Shown here: in pieces, positions 34,437 through 43,505 of the stretch
How the letters are laid out: each line of letters starts with the position of its first letter
How positions within the stretch are numbered: position 1 is the stretch's first letter
From: Abyssibius alkaniclasticus
Lineage (GTDB): Bacteria > Pseudomonadota > Alphaproteobacteria > Rhodobacterales > Rhodobacteraceae
Direction: 5' to 3'
DNA length: 64,000 nucleotides
Assembly: GCF_020447305.1 (NCBI RefSeq)
Contig: NZ_CP095732.1
Location: 186,001 to 250,000, forward strand
Notes under the pieces: model-generated
Told to the model about the DNA's origin: nothing
The model's input: the letters and a program-made list of their open reading frames with translations, nothing else
The model's database searches: none
Position numbers and translations under genes: made by a program

Positions 34437-34918
34437 TGGTGTATTGGGCGCTGATACTGCTGGTGCTGACGCTGCCGGTCTCGCTGGTGATCGTCTATTA
34501 CGATGTGCGCTATATGCGCATTCCCAACCGGCTTGTGCTGGCGACCGCGCTTATCTTTGTGGTGACAGGTCCGTTCCTGTTCGAGTTTCAAGACTATGTC
34601 ATCCGTGGCTCGCTGGGGCTGTTCATGCTCCTTTTGGGGTTCTTGCTGCATCTGACGGGCCGCGTGCCGGGCGGCGATATCAAATATACCGCCGCACTTC
34701 TGCCCTATATCGCCATTCCGCATTTGCTGGATTTTCTGTTCATCCTTGCCCTGATGGGCATTTTGGGGGTGCTGTTGCATCGCGGTGTCAAGTGGCTGGG
34801 GCTGGCCCCCGCCGACTGGGTGTCATGGCAGCGCCCGGGCGCCTATCCCTACGGGCTGTCGCTGGCGCTGGCGCTGATCTTCTACCTGGTCCGCACGGCT
34901 TTTATTGCGGCCGGTTGA
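34436..34918 (+). CDS. tadV: Prepilin peptidase, A24 family (TadV/CpaA)
   Basis: Membrane aspartyl peptidase of 160 aa that removes the Flp prepilin leaders. Asp23 in YYDVRYMRIPN and Asp81 in RVPGGDIKYTAALLP are the two catalytic aspartates of the family (D-x-R-x-x-x-I-P-N and GGD-x-K). Length fits the short TadV type, with no N-methylation domain. The end overlaps the convergent membrane gene by 17 bases. It closes the Tad operon. Confidence 0.93.
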   Translation: MVYWALILLVLTLPVSLVIVYYDVRYMRIPNRLVLATALIFVVTGPFLFEFQDYVIRGSLGLFMLLLGFLLHLTGRVPGGDIKYTAALLPYIAIPHLLDFLFILALMGILGVLLHRGVKWLGLAPADWVSWQRPGAYPYGLSLALALIFYLVRTAFIAAG

Positions 34919-36458
34919 CCGCGAACAGAAACATTTGCGGCGTTTCCTCGACAAGCTCAAGCTGCACATCGCTCGCCTCCAGCGCATCCATCGCCTTGTC
35001 GCGCGCATCGGCGTTCATCGGGCATTTGGGGATGACGACGAAATCCATATCCGCAAAGCCGCTATCGCCACCATAATACCACGGGGCACCACCCTTTAGC
35101 CGACGCTGATCGCTGATAAGCGGCATGATATTGACCAGATCGGCCAGGAATATTCCGGCGCCAGCGGCTTCCGGTCTCCGGGCGATCTGCTGAGCATAGG
35201 CAACCGCAAGGCGCACCAAGCCATCGTAAACCCGGCAGTTGGGAATTTCGGCGCCCAGAAACACCCTTTCTGGCGTGTCGCCCTCCAACCCGAGCGCGGG
35301 CATGATGACGTCGGCTGAGTTCAGCCGATCCTTGACAAGCCAGATATCGGAAATCGGCCCCGCATCGACAATCCGCCCAAACCTTTCCCATTCGGCAAAA
35401 ACGCCGCGCGGCAGGGACACGGTCAGGGTTGTCATTGTCGGCGCCAGCGCGACGAAAGCGATTGTTGCGATGATGACACCCTGCTCGCGCGCGCGGCTGA
35501 CAACGCGCAGTTTGGCAACCACGACAAGCCCGACCAGAAAAAGCCATTTCGGATCGTTTCCCCAGTTTTGCCATGTGGTAAACGCAAAAGCAGGCAGCAA
35601 AAGAAGCAGGAACAGGCCCATCTGTTCCTGCCCTGTTTTGCGAAGCCAGATAATCGCCGCCACGATCGACGCCGTGCCCGCCAGAAAGCGTGGCGCGCTG
35701 AAAACAGCCAGCAGGTTTTCGCCGGGCTGGCTGCGCTGTGAGTTGAAGGCAACCTGGAAAAGATCCTGCGCATATGACACCCAGAATGCGGGGCCAAACG
35801 CCAGCGTTGTTGCAATCAATACAATTCCACCGACAAGCGATGCGATGCCCGCAACCCGATAGCGCCTTTGAACAACAAGCATAATGGCAATCGGCGGGGC
35901 AAAGGCTATGAAGAATGTCATCTTGGTCAGCGCAAGCAGGGAAAGCCCGATGCCTGTCAGCAGCCCCAGTTTATAAGGTTTTTCCCCCTCCGGTGCCCGC
36001 CACAGGATTGCAACAAGCAAAATGAAGACAACCGCCCAGGACCAGCGATTGTAATACATCGATAGCGATGTGGATACCGAACCGCCCCCATAGGTAAGGG
36101 CCGAAACAAGAATCAGCATTGACGCGCCAAAGAAGAACCGCATCTTGCCTTCCATCCGGGTTTGCCCCACCCACCACAGAACGGGTGTGATGAGCATTGC
36201 GACCAGCAGGTTGGACAGAAGCGCCGCTTTTCCGCCCGCAAAGCCAAGCGACAAGAACAATGCCATCGGTGCAATCGACAAAATGCCAAGCGGTGTCATG
36301 AAATCCAGATGCGGAATCTCGCCGGCCTGAAGCCGCAAGCCTGCATCAATCATGTGAAACAGGTCACCCTCATGCTGCTCGATGGCCACCCGCGTTGGCA
36401 AGCCCATTGCAATGCCGACGATGGCCAGCACCACCAATAGAAACAGGGCGAAACGCAT
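34902..36458 (-). CDS. Polytopic membrane protein, GT-C-type glycosyltransferase candidate
   Basis: Protein of 518 aa with about ten spans and a soluble C-terminal part of about 170 aa. The first extracytoplasmic loop reads EGDLFHMIDAGLRLQAGEIP, then HLDFMTPLGILSIAP. This layout (acidic residue early in loop 1, then GexPxxDFxxPLG) is that of GT-C transferases of the GT39/PMT class, which use lipid-phosphate sugars. No exact family can be named. It stands convergent to the pilus operon. The region looks slightly less GC-rich than its neighbours, possibly acquired. Confidence 0.65.
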   Translation of the reverse strand: MRFALFLLVVLAIVGIAMGLPTRVAIEQHEGDLFHMIDAGLRLQAGEIPHLDFMTPLGILSIAPMALFLSLGFAGGKAALLSNLLVAMLITPVLWWVGQTRMEGKMRFFFGASMLILVSALTYGGGSVSTSLSMYYNRWSWAVVFILLVAILWRAPEGEKPYKLGLLTGIGLSLLALTKMTFFIAFAPPIAIMLVVQRRYRVAGIASLVGGIVLIATTLAFGPAFWVSYAQDLFQVAFNSQRSQPGENLLAVFSAPRFLAGTASIVAAIIWLRKTGQEQMGLFLLLLLPAFAFTTWQNWGNDPKWLFLVGLVVVAKLRVVSRAREQGVIIATIAFVALAPTMTTLTVSLPRGVFAEWERFGRIVDAGPISDIWLVKDRLNSADVIMPALGLEGDTPERVFLGAEIPNCRVYDGLVRLAVAYAQQIARRPEAAGAGIFLADLVNIMPLISDQRRLKGGAPWYYGGDSGFADMDFVVIPKCPMNADARDKAMDALEASDVQLELVEETPQMFLFAVNRPQ

Positions 36459-36615
36459 AAACTCTACCTCAATTCAGACCAGATCCAGCACTGCGACCAG
36501 AAATGGCCTGCAAACTTTTGAGAAATATGCAAAAATGCGCAGCAGATTGCACGTGGTAAGTTGCGCAATACGCGTTGCGCGCTAAAATCGCGCCAAAACC
36601 AGGGGTGAAAACACC

Positions 36616-37917
36616 ATGAATATTCCCGCAAAAGCCATTGGCGCCCCCGAAGCGCCGCGCACGACCGCGCAGCTGGGCATCAGCCCCACGCTTCAGCGCG
36701 AAATTCTGATCAAGACCATGTTTCGCCGCAGCCTTGACAGCGTGACCGAAATTGCCGCCGCACTTTCGGTGACTGTGCCCATTGCGCAAGACCTGATTGA
36801 CCGCGCGCGCGAGCAAAAGCTGATCGAAACGCTGGGCGCATCGCGGCTGGATGAAACCAAGGAATTGCGCTTTCAGCTTACCGATGCGGGCCGCCGCCTG
36901 GCGCAGGATGCCTTGGCGCAGTCGGAATATTACGGCGCGATGCCCGTGCCGCTGCTCGACTATGAAAAGCAGGTGCGCCGCCAGTCCATCCGCAACGCCG
37001 CCGTGTCGCGCGAAGACCTGGCCTCGAGCTTTTCCAACCTCATCATCGCCGATGAGATGTTCGAACAGCTTGGGCCCGCGGTGAATGCCAGCCGCTCTAT
37101 CCTGATGTATGGGCCGCCGGGCAACGGTAAATCCTCGCTTGCCAACGCGATTTGCGCCGCCTATCACGACGCGGTCTATGTGCCGCATTTCCTTGAATAT
37201 GGCGGCAATGTCATCGCGGTGTTCGACCCGCTCATCCACCGCGAAATCAAGAAGAGCGATGAGGAAGGCGCCAGTTTGCGGCTTGCCTCGGCCAGCCATG
37301 ACCCGCGCTATGTTCTGTGCTATCGCCCGACGGTTATCACCGGTGGCGAGCTTACGCTTGATATGCTCGATCTGTCCTACAACCCGGTCAGCCGCACCTA
37401 TCAGGCGCCCTTGCAGCTGAAATCGGCGGGTGGGGTGTTTATTGTGGACGACCTTGGCCGACAGGTCGCCAGCCCGCAGGCGCTGGTCAACCGCTGGATC
37501 GTGCCAATGGAGCATGGCTATGATATTCTGACCCTGCAATCGGGGCAGAAATTTACCGTGCCGTTTGACACAAAGGTCGTGTTTTCCACCAACTTTCCAC
37601 CCAGCAAGATTTTCGACAAAGCGGCGCTGCGGCGTATTTACTACAAAATCTATGTCGGCAATCCGGGGCGCGAAGTGTTTGTGCGCATCTTCGTTTCCAC
37701 CGCCAAACGCTATCCGATCGAGTTCAGCGAAGAGGTGCTGATGTATCTGCTCACCAAGAAATACCCGACGGTGGACAATGAATATGCGGCCTTCCACGCG
37801 CCCTTCCTGATTGAACAGATGATCGCGGCCTGCGCCTATCATGGCGAGCCGGCGCGCATGTCTATCCCGCTGGTCGATGCAGCCTGGGAGCATTTGTTCA
37901 TCCGCGAAGGGGAATAG
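36616..37917 (+). CDS. AAA-type ATPase with N-terminal winged-helix domain, function unknown
   Basis: Protein of 433 aa. Residues 20-90 look like a winged helix (LQREILIKTMFRRSLDSVTE, IAAALSVTVPIAQDLIDRAR). Walker A is GPPGNGKSS (Gly166-Ser174), Walker B is GGVFIVDDLGRQVASPQAL, and VVFSTNFPPSKIFD is a sensor-1-like strand. I know such proteins as conserved hypotheticals in Alphaproteobacteria, without assigned function. AGGGG lies twelve bases before the ATG. The helicase gene downstream starts within its last codons. Confidence 0.75.
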   Translation: MNIPAKAIGAPEAPRTTAQLGISPTLQREILIKTMFRRSLDSVTEIAAALSVTVPIAQDLIDRAREQKLIETLGASRLDETKELRFQLTDAGRRLAQDALAQSEYYGAMPVPLLDYEKQVRRQSIRNAAVSREDLASSFSNLIIADEMFEQLGPAVNASRSILMYGPPGNGKSSLANAICAAYHDAVYVPHFLEYGGNVIAVFDPLIHREIKKSDEEGASLRLASASHDPRYVLCYRPTVITGGELTLDMLDLSYNPVSRTYQAPLQLKSAGGVFIVDDLGRQVASPQALVNRWIVPMEHGYDILTLQSGQKFTVPFDTKVVFSTNFPPSKIFDKAALRRIYYKIYVGNPGREVFVRIFVSTAKRYPIEFSEEVLMYLLTKKYPTVDNEYAAFHAPFLIEQMIAACAYHGEPARMSIPLVDAAWEHLFIREGE

Positions 37918-40312
37918 GGCGCTGCTGCCCCCGGCCTTTGCCGCCTGGTTTGCCGCGCGCGGCTGGCAGGCGCACCCGCATCAGCTGGCGTTGCTTGCCG
38001 CCGATGACGCGGCGCTGCTGCTGATTGCGCCCACGGGGGGTGGCAAAACCCTGGCCGGGTTTCTGCCCACGCTGGTCGATCTGGCCGCCGCCCCGCATGA
38101 AGGGCTGCACACGCTCTATATCTCGCCGCTCAAGGCGCTGGCGGCTGATATTGCCCGCAATCTGGCGCGGCCCGTGGCCGATCTGGCGCTGAATATCCGC
38201 ATTGAAGACCGCACGGGCGATACAAAGGCCAGCACGCGCGCGCGCCAGCGGGTTGACCCGCCGCATATTTTGCTGACCACGCCGGAATCGCTTGCGCTGC
38301 TGCTCTCCTATCCCGAAGCGCCACAGATTTTTGCCGGGCTGAAGCGCATTGTGGTGGATGAAATTCACGCCCTGGCCGAAAGCAAGCGCGGCGACCAGCT
38401 CATGCTTGGCCTGTCGCGCCTGACCAGGCTGGCCCCTTCGGCGCGGCGCGTGGGGCTTTCGGCCACGGTGGAAGACCCCGCAGCTTTGGCCGATTTTCTG
38501 GCTGGCCCCAGGCCTGCCCGCGTGGTTGTGGCCCCGCCCGGCCCCGACCCGGATATCGGGTTTCTGACAACGCTTACGCCGCCCCCCTGGGCGGGCGGTG
38601 GTGGCCGCTGGGCGGCAGCGGAAATTCTGGAACAGGTGAAGGCGGCGCGCACGACGCTTATCTTCGTCAATACCCGCGCGCTGGCCGAGCTTTTCTATCA
38701 GGCGATATGGGCCGAAAACACTGAAAACCTGCCGATTGCCCTGCATCATGGCAGCCTGTCGCGCGAGGCGCGCAGCCGGGTGGAAGCTGCTATGGCTGCG
38801 GGCGCCCTGCGCGCCATTGTCTGCACGGGCAGCCTTGATCTGGGCATCGACTGGGGCGATGTCGATCTGGTCATCCAGATCGGCGCGCCGAAAAACGTCA
38901 AGCGGCTTGTGCAGCGGATTGGCCGCGCCAACCACCGTTACAACGCGCCCTCGCGCGCGCTGCTCGTGCCTGCCAACCGTTTCGAGGTGCTAGAATGCCA
39001 GGCCGCGCTGGAGGCAGTGACCGCGCATGATCTGGACGGCACGCCGCGCGGCCCCGGCCCGCTGGATGTGCTGTGTCAGCATATTCTGCTGACCGCCTGC
39101 GCCAGCCCGTTTGACGCCAGCGCACTGTTTGCCGAGGTCAAAACCGCTGGCCCCTATCGTGCCCTCAGCCGCGCGGCCTTTGATGACTGTCTGGAATTTG
39201 CGGCCACCGGCGGCTATGCCCTGCGCGCCTATGATCGCTGGCAAAGGCTGGTCGAGGTTGATGGCCTCTGGCAGTTGCGTGACCCCCGCAACACCCGCGC
39301 TTTGCGCATGAATATCGGCACGATCGTCGATGTCGAAACGCTGAAGGTGCGCCTGCGCGGGCGCGGTGGCGGGCATCTTGGTGAGGTCGAGGAAAGCTTT
39401 GCCGCCTCGCTTGCCACCGGCGATACCTTCCTGATGGGTGGCGAGATCGTCTGCTTTGAAGGCCTGCGCGATATGGCGGTCGAGGTCAGCCGCCGCGCCA
39501 GCCGCAAGCCGCGCATTGCGGTGTTTTCGGGCAGCAAATTCTCTACCTCGACCCTGCTCAACAAGCGCGTGCAGCGCATAATTGATGACCGCGGCGCATG
39601 GGCTGCCCTGCCCGCCCATACCGCGCATTGGCTGCACCAGCAGGGCGAAATTTCACAACTCCCGCGCCCCGGGCGGCTGCTGGCGGAAAGTTTTGCCCGC
39701 AACACGCACGAATTTCTGTGCCTTTATGCCTTTGCAGGCCGCGCCGCGCACCAAACCCTTGGCCTGCTCGTGACCAAACAGATGGAGGTGGCGGGGCTGG
39801 AGCCACTTGGCTTTGTCGCCAATGACTATGCCCTGCTCATCTGGGGTTTGCAGCCGGTGGAAGATGTCGCCGCCCTGCTCAAGATAGACGGGCTGCGCGA
39901 CGGGTTGGAGCGTTGGCTGGGCGATAATGCCGTGATGAAGCGCAGCTTTCGCAACATTGCCACCATCGCCGGGCTGATCGAGCGCAATATGATCGGCCAG
40001 CGCAAATCGGGCAAGCAGGCAACGTTTTCCTCGGACATCCTCTATGACACGTTGCGCAGATATGACCCCGACCATCTGCTGTTGCGCATTACCCGCGATC
40101 AGGCCATGCACGGCCTGGTGGAGTTCGAGCGGATCGAGGCGGTGCTTGCGGAAATCGACGGGCAGATCGACCATATCCGCGCACCGCATGTGACCCCGCT
40201 GGCCGCCCCCTTGCTGCTGGAATATGGCAAAGTGCCCATTCGTGGTGCCGGGGCCGAGCGGCTGGTCGTTGCCGAAGCCGCGCGGCTGATGGCCGAAGCG
40301 GGGCTTGAATAA
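37877..40312 (+). CDS. Ligase-associated DNA damage response DEXH-box helicase (Lhr-like)
   Basis: Superfamily 2 helicase of about 811 aa, with motif I APTGGGKTLAGF, motif II VVDEIHALAESKRGD, motif III LSATVEDPAAL and motif VI LVQRIGRANHRYN. The C-terminal Lhr domains follow. This class is linked by gene neighbourhood to an ATP-dependent ligase and to PdeM. The start is uncertain: the ATG at 37877 lies inside the preceding gene, while the conserved part (LPPAFAAWFAARGW) begins at about 37925 at tandem CTG codons behind GAAGGGG. An ATG at 37841 is also in frame. Confidence 0.9.
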   Translation: MQPGSICSSAKGNRALLPPAFAAWFAARGWQAHPHQLALLAADDAALLLIAPTGGGKTLAGFLPTLVDLAAAPHEGLHTLYISPLKALAADIARNLARPVADLALNIRIEDRTGDTKASTRARQRVDPPHILLTTPESLALLLSYPEAPQIFAGLKRIVVDEIHALAESKRGDQLMLGLSRLTRLAPSARRVGLSATVEDPAALADFLAGPRPARVVVAPPGPDPDIGFLTTLTPPPWAGGGGRWAAAEILEQVKAARTTLIFVNTRALAELFYQAIWAENTENLPIALHHGSLSREARSRVEAAMAAGALRAIVCTGSLDLGIDWGDVDLVIQIGAPKNVKRLVQRIGRANHRYNAPSRALLVPANRFEVLECQAALEAVTAHDLDGTPRGPGPLDVLCQHILLTACASPFDASALFAEVKTAGPYRALSRAAFDDCLEFAATGGYALRAYDRWQRLVEVDGLWQLRDPRNTRALRMNIGTIVDVETLKVRLRGRGGGHLGEVEESFAASLATGDTFLMGGEIVCFEGLRDMAVEVSRRASRKPRIAVFSGSKFSTSTLLNKRVQRIIDDRGAWAALPAHTAHWLHQQGEISQLPRPGRLLAESFARNTHEFLCLYAFAGRAAHQTLGLLVTKQMEVAGLEPLGFVANDYALLIWGLQPVEDVAALLKIDGLRDGLERWLGDNAVMKRSFRNIATIAGLIERNMIGQRKSGKQATFSSDILYDTLRRYDPDHLLLRITRDQAMHGLVEFERIEAVLAEIDGQIDHIRAPHVTPLAAPLLLEYGKVPIRGAGAERLVVAEAARLMAEAGLE

Positions 40313-40986
40313 TGCGTGCAATTGGCGAGATTGGGGTGATGGACGGGTATCGCTTTCAGCTTCATGGGCAGGATTTGCTGGCGCTTGCCAGCGGCGGGCT
40401 TTACTGGCCCGCCCAGAATATGCTGGTGGTATCTGACCTGCATCTGGGTAAATCCGAGCGTATCGCGCGGCGCGGTGGCAGCCTTCTGCCCCCGTTTGAA
40501 GTGCTTGAAACCCTGTCGCGGCTCACCGACCTTGTCGACGCGCTGGAACCGCGCGAGGTCATTTGCCTTGGCGACAGTTTTGATGATCTTGCCGCGGTCG
40601 AGGCGCTGGAAGAGCCGGATTTTGCCCAACTCAAACGCCTTGCGGCGGGGCGCATCTGGACATGGATCGAGGGCAACCATGATGCCGGCCCGCTGTCGGT
40701 GCCCGGCAGCCATGTGGCCGAACGCCGGGTGCAGAACCTGACCTTTCGTCATATCGCGCAGCCCGGTGCCGTAGCCGAGGTTTCGGGCCATTACCACCCC
40801 AAGCAGCGCGTGGCGGGCGGGCGCGCGCGACCCTGCTTTTTGCTTGATCGCCAGCGCATCATCCTGCCCGCCTTTGGCACCTATACCGGCGGGCTGATGG
40901 TGCGTGATGCGGCGTTCGATCCGCTTTTTGCCAATGATGCCCGCGCCGTGCTGACCGGCGCGCGCGCCATTGTCTGCCCACGTTAG
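40312..40986 (+). CDS. pdeM: Ligase-associated DNA damage response endonuclease PdeM
   Basis: Metallophosphoesterase of 224 aa with all metal motifs: VVSDLHLGKSE, CLGDSFDDLA, IEGNHDAG and VSGHYHPKQ. Its start overlaps the helicase stop (TAATG), confirming coupling. An ATG at 40339 preceded by GGGG is an alternative start. The partners expected from other genomes (ATP-dependent ligase and MBL-fold exonuclease) are not in this window. Confidence 0.9.
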   Translation: MRAIGEIGVMDGYRFQLHGQDLLALASGGLYWPAQNMLVVSDLHLGKSERIARRGGSLLPPFEVLETLSRLTDLVDALEPREVICLGDSFDDLAAVEALEEPDFAQLKRLAAGRIWTWIEGNHDAGPLSVPGSHVAERRVQNLTFRHIAQPGAVAEVSGHYHPKQRVAGGRARPCFLLDRQRIILPAFGTYTGGLMVRDAAFDPLFANDARAVLTGARAIVCPR

Positions 40987-41735
40987 CGCATTTCCAGCCC
41001 CAGCGCGCGGATTGCCGCCTGATTGGCGCGCGACACGGGCACATCCTCGCCCTCGACCAGCAGCCACAGCCTGCCATTGTCGCGCCGCAACCCGCGCATG
41101 GCGCGGCGGGCAACCCAGTGGCTGCGATGCACCTGCATCCCGTCGGCGGCGGCCAACTCGGCCACGGCATCACCCATACGCATCAGGATCATTGCCCGCC
41201 CCGCTGTTGTGACGACCAAAAGGTAATGGTCTTGCGATTCGATGCGCAGAAGCGGGCCGCGCTGCGATGGCGGCAGGCGCTTGAGAAAGGCGGCCTCGGG
41301 GTTTTCGGCTTTCACCGCTGCCGCTGGTGGCCTGAAGAGGCGGAGCCCAGAAAATGCCAGCGCCTCGACCCCCGCCACCAGTCCGGCCAGCAGCAGCCAG
41401 CCCCGCCAGAAGGGCCAACCGGAAAAGACCAGCAGGTTGAGCAGGTTGATCAGCCCGCTTAGCACAAGCCCGTAAAGCAGCCCGAAGGCCAAGAGCCGAT
41501 GCAAAGATTTGCGCATCCAGCGCCCAGGCTGCGCGCGGCGCACCAGTTCAGACAGCAGGATAGAGCCGCCCGCAACCAGCGCCCAATAGGACAAGCGCCC
41601 CCAAAGCCCCAGCGCATCATAGGTGCCGAACGGCCCTGTGAGCGCGGCGCCGACGCTCACCAAAGCCCAGATGGCCAGCATGGTTTTGGCGCGCGGCGTC
41701 AGCATTTCACGCATCGTGAAGCGGATCATCTGCAT
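40983..41735 (-). CDS. Membrane-anchored LytTR-family DNA-binding regulator
   Basis: Protein of 250 aa with four N-terminal spans (MLAIWALVSVGAALTGPFGT, SYWALVAGGSILLSELV, LAFGLLYGLVLSGLINLLNL, WLLLAGLVAGVEALAFSGL) and a C-terminal LytTR domain (LLRIESQDHYLLVVTT, VHRSHWVARRAM, LWLLVEGEDVPVSR). It would bind DNA directly from the membrane. Target and signal are unknown. The end overlaps the convergent pdeM by four bases. Confidence 0.85.
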   Translation of the reverse strand: MQMIRFTMREMLTPRAKTMLAIWALVSVGAALTGPFGTYDALGLWGRLSYWALVAGGSILLSELVRRAQPGRWMRKSLHRLLAFGLLYGLVLSGLINLLNLLVFSGWPFWRGWLLLAGLVAGVEALAFSGLRLFRPPAAAVKAENPEAAFLKRLPPSQRGPLLRIESQDHYLLVVTTAGRAMILMRMGDAVAELAAADGMQVHRSHWVARRAMRGLRRDNGRLWLLVEGEDVPVSRANQAAIRALGLEMR

Positions 41736-41829
41736 CTGGCGAAAAATTCAGGGTGTTTCATGCAGGCCAACTTGGGGCGGATGCGGCGGTTTGGCAAGCC
41801 AATGGCGCATGATCACACAAGGAGCCGAC

Positions 41830-42231
41830 ATGACCCTGTCACCATTGCTCACCGCCAGCCCCGCCATCCAGTTGCATATTCTGGGGGTGCTTGTTGCCAT
41901 GATTGCAACGGTGCTGATTTTTACCCGCGCGCGCGGCACCCGCCAGCACAGGTTATTTGGCTGGCTCTGGGTGGCGGGCATGGCAACGGCAGCCGGTTCA
42001 AGCTTTTTCATTCGGTCGATGAATGGCGGCATGGGGTTCAGCCCGATCCACCTGATCTCGGCCTATGTGCTGGTCAGCCTTGTTTTCGGCATTCGCGCCA
42101 TCCGCAGCAAGCGCAACATCCGCGCCCATCGCAGCGCCATGCTGGGCATGACGATCGGCGGGCTTGGCGTGGCCGGCCTGCTGTCATTCCTGCCGGGGCG
42201 GATGATGCAGGCCGTTGTTTCGGGCTTCTAG
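41830..42231 (+). CDS. DUF2306-type membrane protein
   Basis: Protein of 133 aa with four spans ([75 protein letters not shown]). The pattern [15 protein letters not shown], then [10 protein letters not shown] fits the DUF2306 family of predicted inner-membrane proteins. AAGGAG seven bases before the ATG supports the start. It overlaps the convergent folD by four bases. Function unknown. Confidence 0.8.
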   Translation: MTLSPLLTASPAIQLHILGVLVAMIATVLIFTRARGTRQHRLFGWLWVAGMATAAGSSFFIRSMNGGMGFSPIHLISAYVLVSLVFGIRAIRSKRNIRAHRSAMLGMTIGGLGVAGLLSFLPGRMMQAVVSGF

Positions 42232-43118
42232 GCGGTCAGCCCCTCGGGCTCGGCCAGGCCATTGGCGCGGCAGGTGGCGGTAAGCGTGTTGGCCAGCAGG
42301 CAGGCAATGGTCATCGGGCCAACGCCGCCGGGCACGGGGGTAATGGCACCGGCCACGGCGGCGGCGCTTGCAAAATCCACATCGCCCACAAGCTTGGTTT
42401 TGCCATCGCGCTCGATGCGGTTGATGCCGACGTCAATCACCGTGGCACCCGGTTTTACATAATCGCCGGTAATCATTTCCGGGCGGCCCACGGCGGCGAC
42501 CAGAATATCGGCGCCACGGCAGAGAGCGGCCAAATCCTTTGTGCGCGAATGCGCGATTGTGACGGTGCAGCTATCTTTCAGCAGCAGGTTCGCCATGGGC
42601 TTGCCCACAATGTTGGAGCGGCCAACCACCACGGCATTCAGCCCCGACAGGCTTGCGTGATGCGCGCGCAGCATCATCAAACAGCCCAGCGGCGTGCAGG
42701 GCACCATGCTTTTCTGCCCCGTGCCCAGCAGGCCGACATTGGAAATATGAAAGCCGTCAACATCCTTTGCCGGGTCAATCGTGTTGATGACGAGGTCTTC
42801 GTTGATATGGCCCGGCAGCGGCAGTTGCACCAGAATGCCATGCACGGCCGCATCGGCGTTGAGCCTGGCGATCAGCGCCAGCAAATCGGCCTCTGATGTG
42901 GTCGCCTCAAGCTTATGCTCGTAGGAGTTCATGCCGCATTCAACGGTTTGCTTGCCTTTGGAGCGCACATAAACCTGGCTTGCCGGGTCTTCACCGACCA
43001 GCACAACCGCCAGCCCCGGCACAAGCCCGTGATCAGCCTTGAGCCGCGCCACCTGCGTGGCGACCTTTTCGCGCACCTTTGCCGCAAACGCCTTGCCGTC
43101 GATGATTTCTGCCGCCAT
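42228..43118 (-). CDS. folD: Bifunctional methylenetetrahydrofolate dehydrogenase/cyclohydrolase
   Basis: Enzyme of 296 aa that interconverts 5,10-methylene-, methenyl- and 10-formyl-tetrahydrofolate. [20 protein letters not shown] contains the catalytic lysine region, and [20 protein letters not shown] and [18 protein letters not shown] (NADP site) are standard. With fhs 0.4 kb away on the same strand it covers one-carbon entry from formate. The upstream neighbour is a chorismate mutase. Confidence 0.97.
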   Translation of the reverse strand: MAAEIIDGKAFAAKVREKVATQVARLKADHGLVPGLAVVLVGEDPASQVYVRSKGKQTVECGMNSYEHKLEATTSEADLLALIARLNADAAVHGILVQLPLPGHINEDLVINTIDPAKDVDGFHISNVGLLGTGQKSMVPCTPLGCLMMLRAHHASLSGLNAVVVGRSNIVGKPMANLLLKDSCTVTIAHSRTKDLAALCRGADILVAAVGRPEMITGDYVKPGATVIDVGINRIERDGKTKLVGDVDFASAAAVAGAITPVPGGVGPMTIACLLANTLTATCRANGLAEPEGLTA

Positions 43119-43142
43119 GTTCCGTTCTCCTCATGCGATAGT

Positions 43143-43442
43143 TCAGTCAGCTTTTGCGCCCAAAACCGTCTCTTCGCGCGTGATCGACCAGTCGATGATC
43201 ACCCGCCAAAGCTGTTCGGCCAGCGCCGCATCGTAACCCAGATCCTGGGCGTGGCGGCGCACATTGGCCACCACCTCTTCCACCCGGTCATCAATCCGGG
43301 CGGGCAGCCCTTGGGCGGTTTTCAGCGTGATCGCGCGGTCGATATACCCCGCGCGTTGCGCCAGTTTCGCGACCAGTTCACGATCCAGCGCATCGATCGC
43401 GGCGCGAAGTTCGGGCATGGTCTGGCAGTTTTCGGGGCGCAT
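43143..43442 (-). CDS. Chorismate mutase (AroQ class)
   Basis: All-helical protein of 99 aa matching the AroQ/PchB fold: MPELRAAIDALDRELVAKLA, then RIDDRVEEVVANVRRHAQDL. Arg and Lys residues of the active site (LVAKLAQRAGYIDRA, ITLK) are in place. It would convert chorismate to prephenate for Phe/Tyr synthesis. An isochorismate-pyruvate lyase role is possible for PchB-like members but no siderophore genes are nearby. Its position between folD and fhs seems to be a Rhodobacterales arrangement. Confidence 0.85.
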   Translation of the reverse strand: MRPENCQTMPELRAAIDALDRELVAKLAQRAGYIDRAITLKTAQGLPARIDDRVEEVVANVRRHAQDLGYDAALAEQLWRVIIDWSITREETVLGAKAD

Positions 43443-43505
43443 GGCGGTATCCTTCGGGTGGCGGTGCGCATTGTCTATCGCGCAGCGCCGCCACCCTCAA
43501 CCCGC

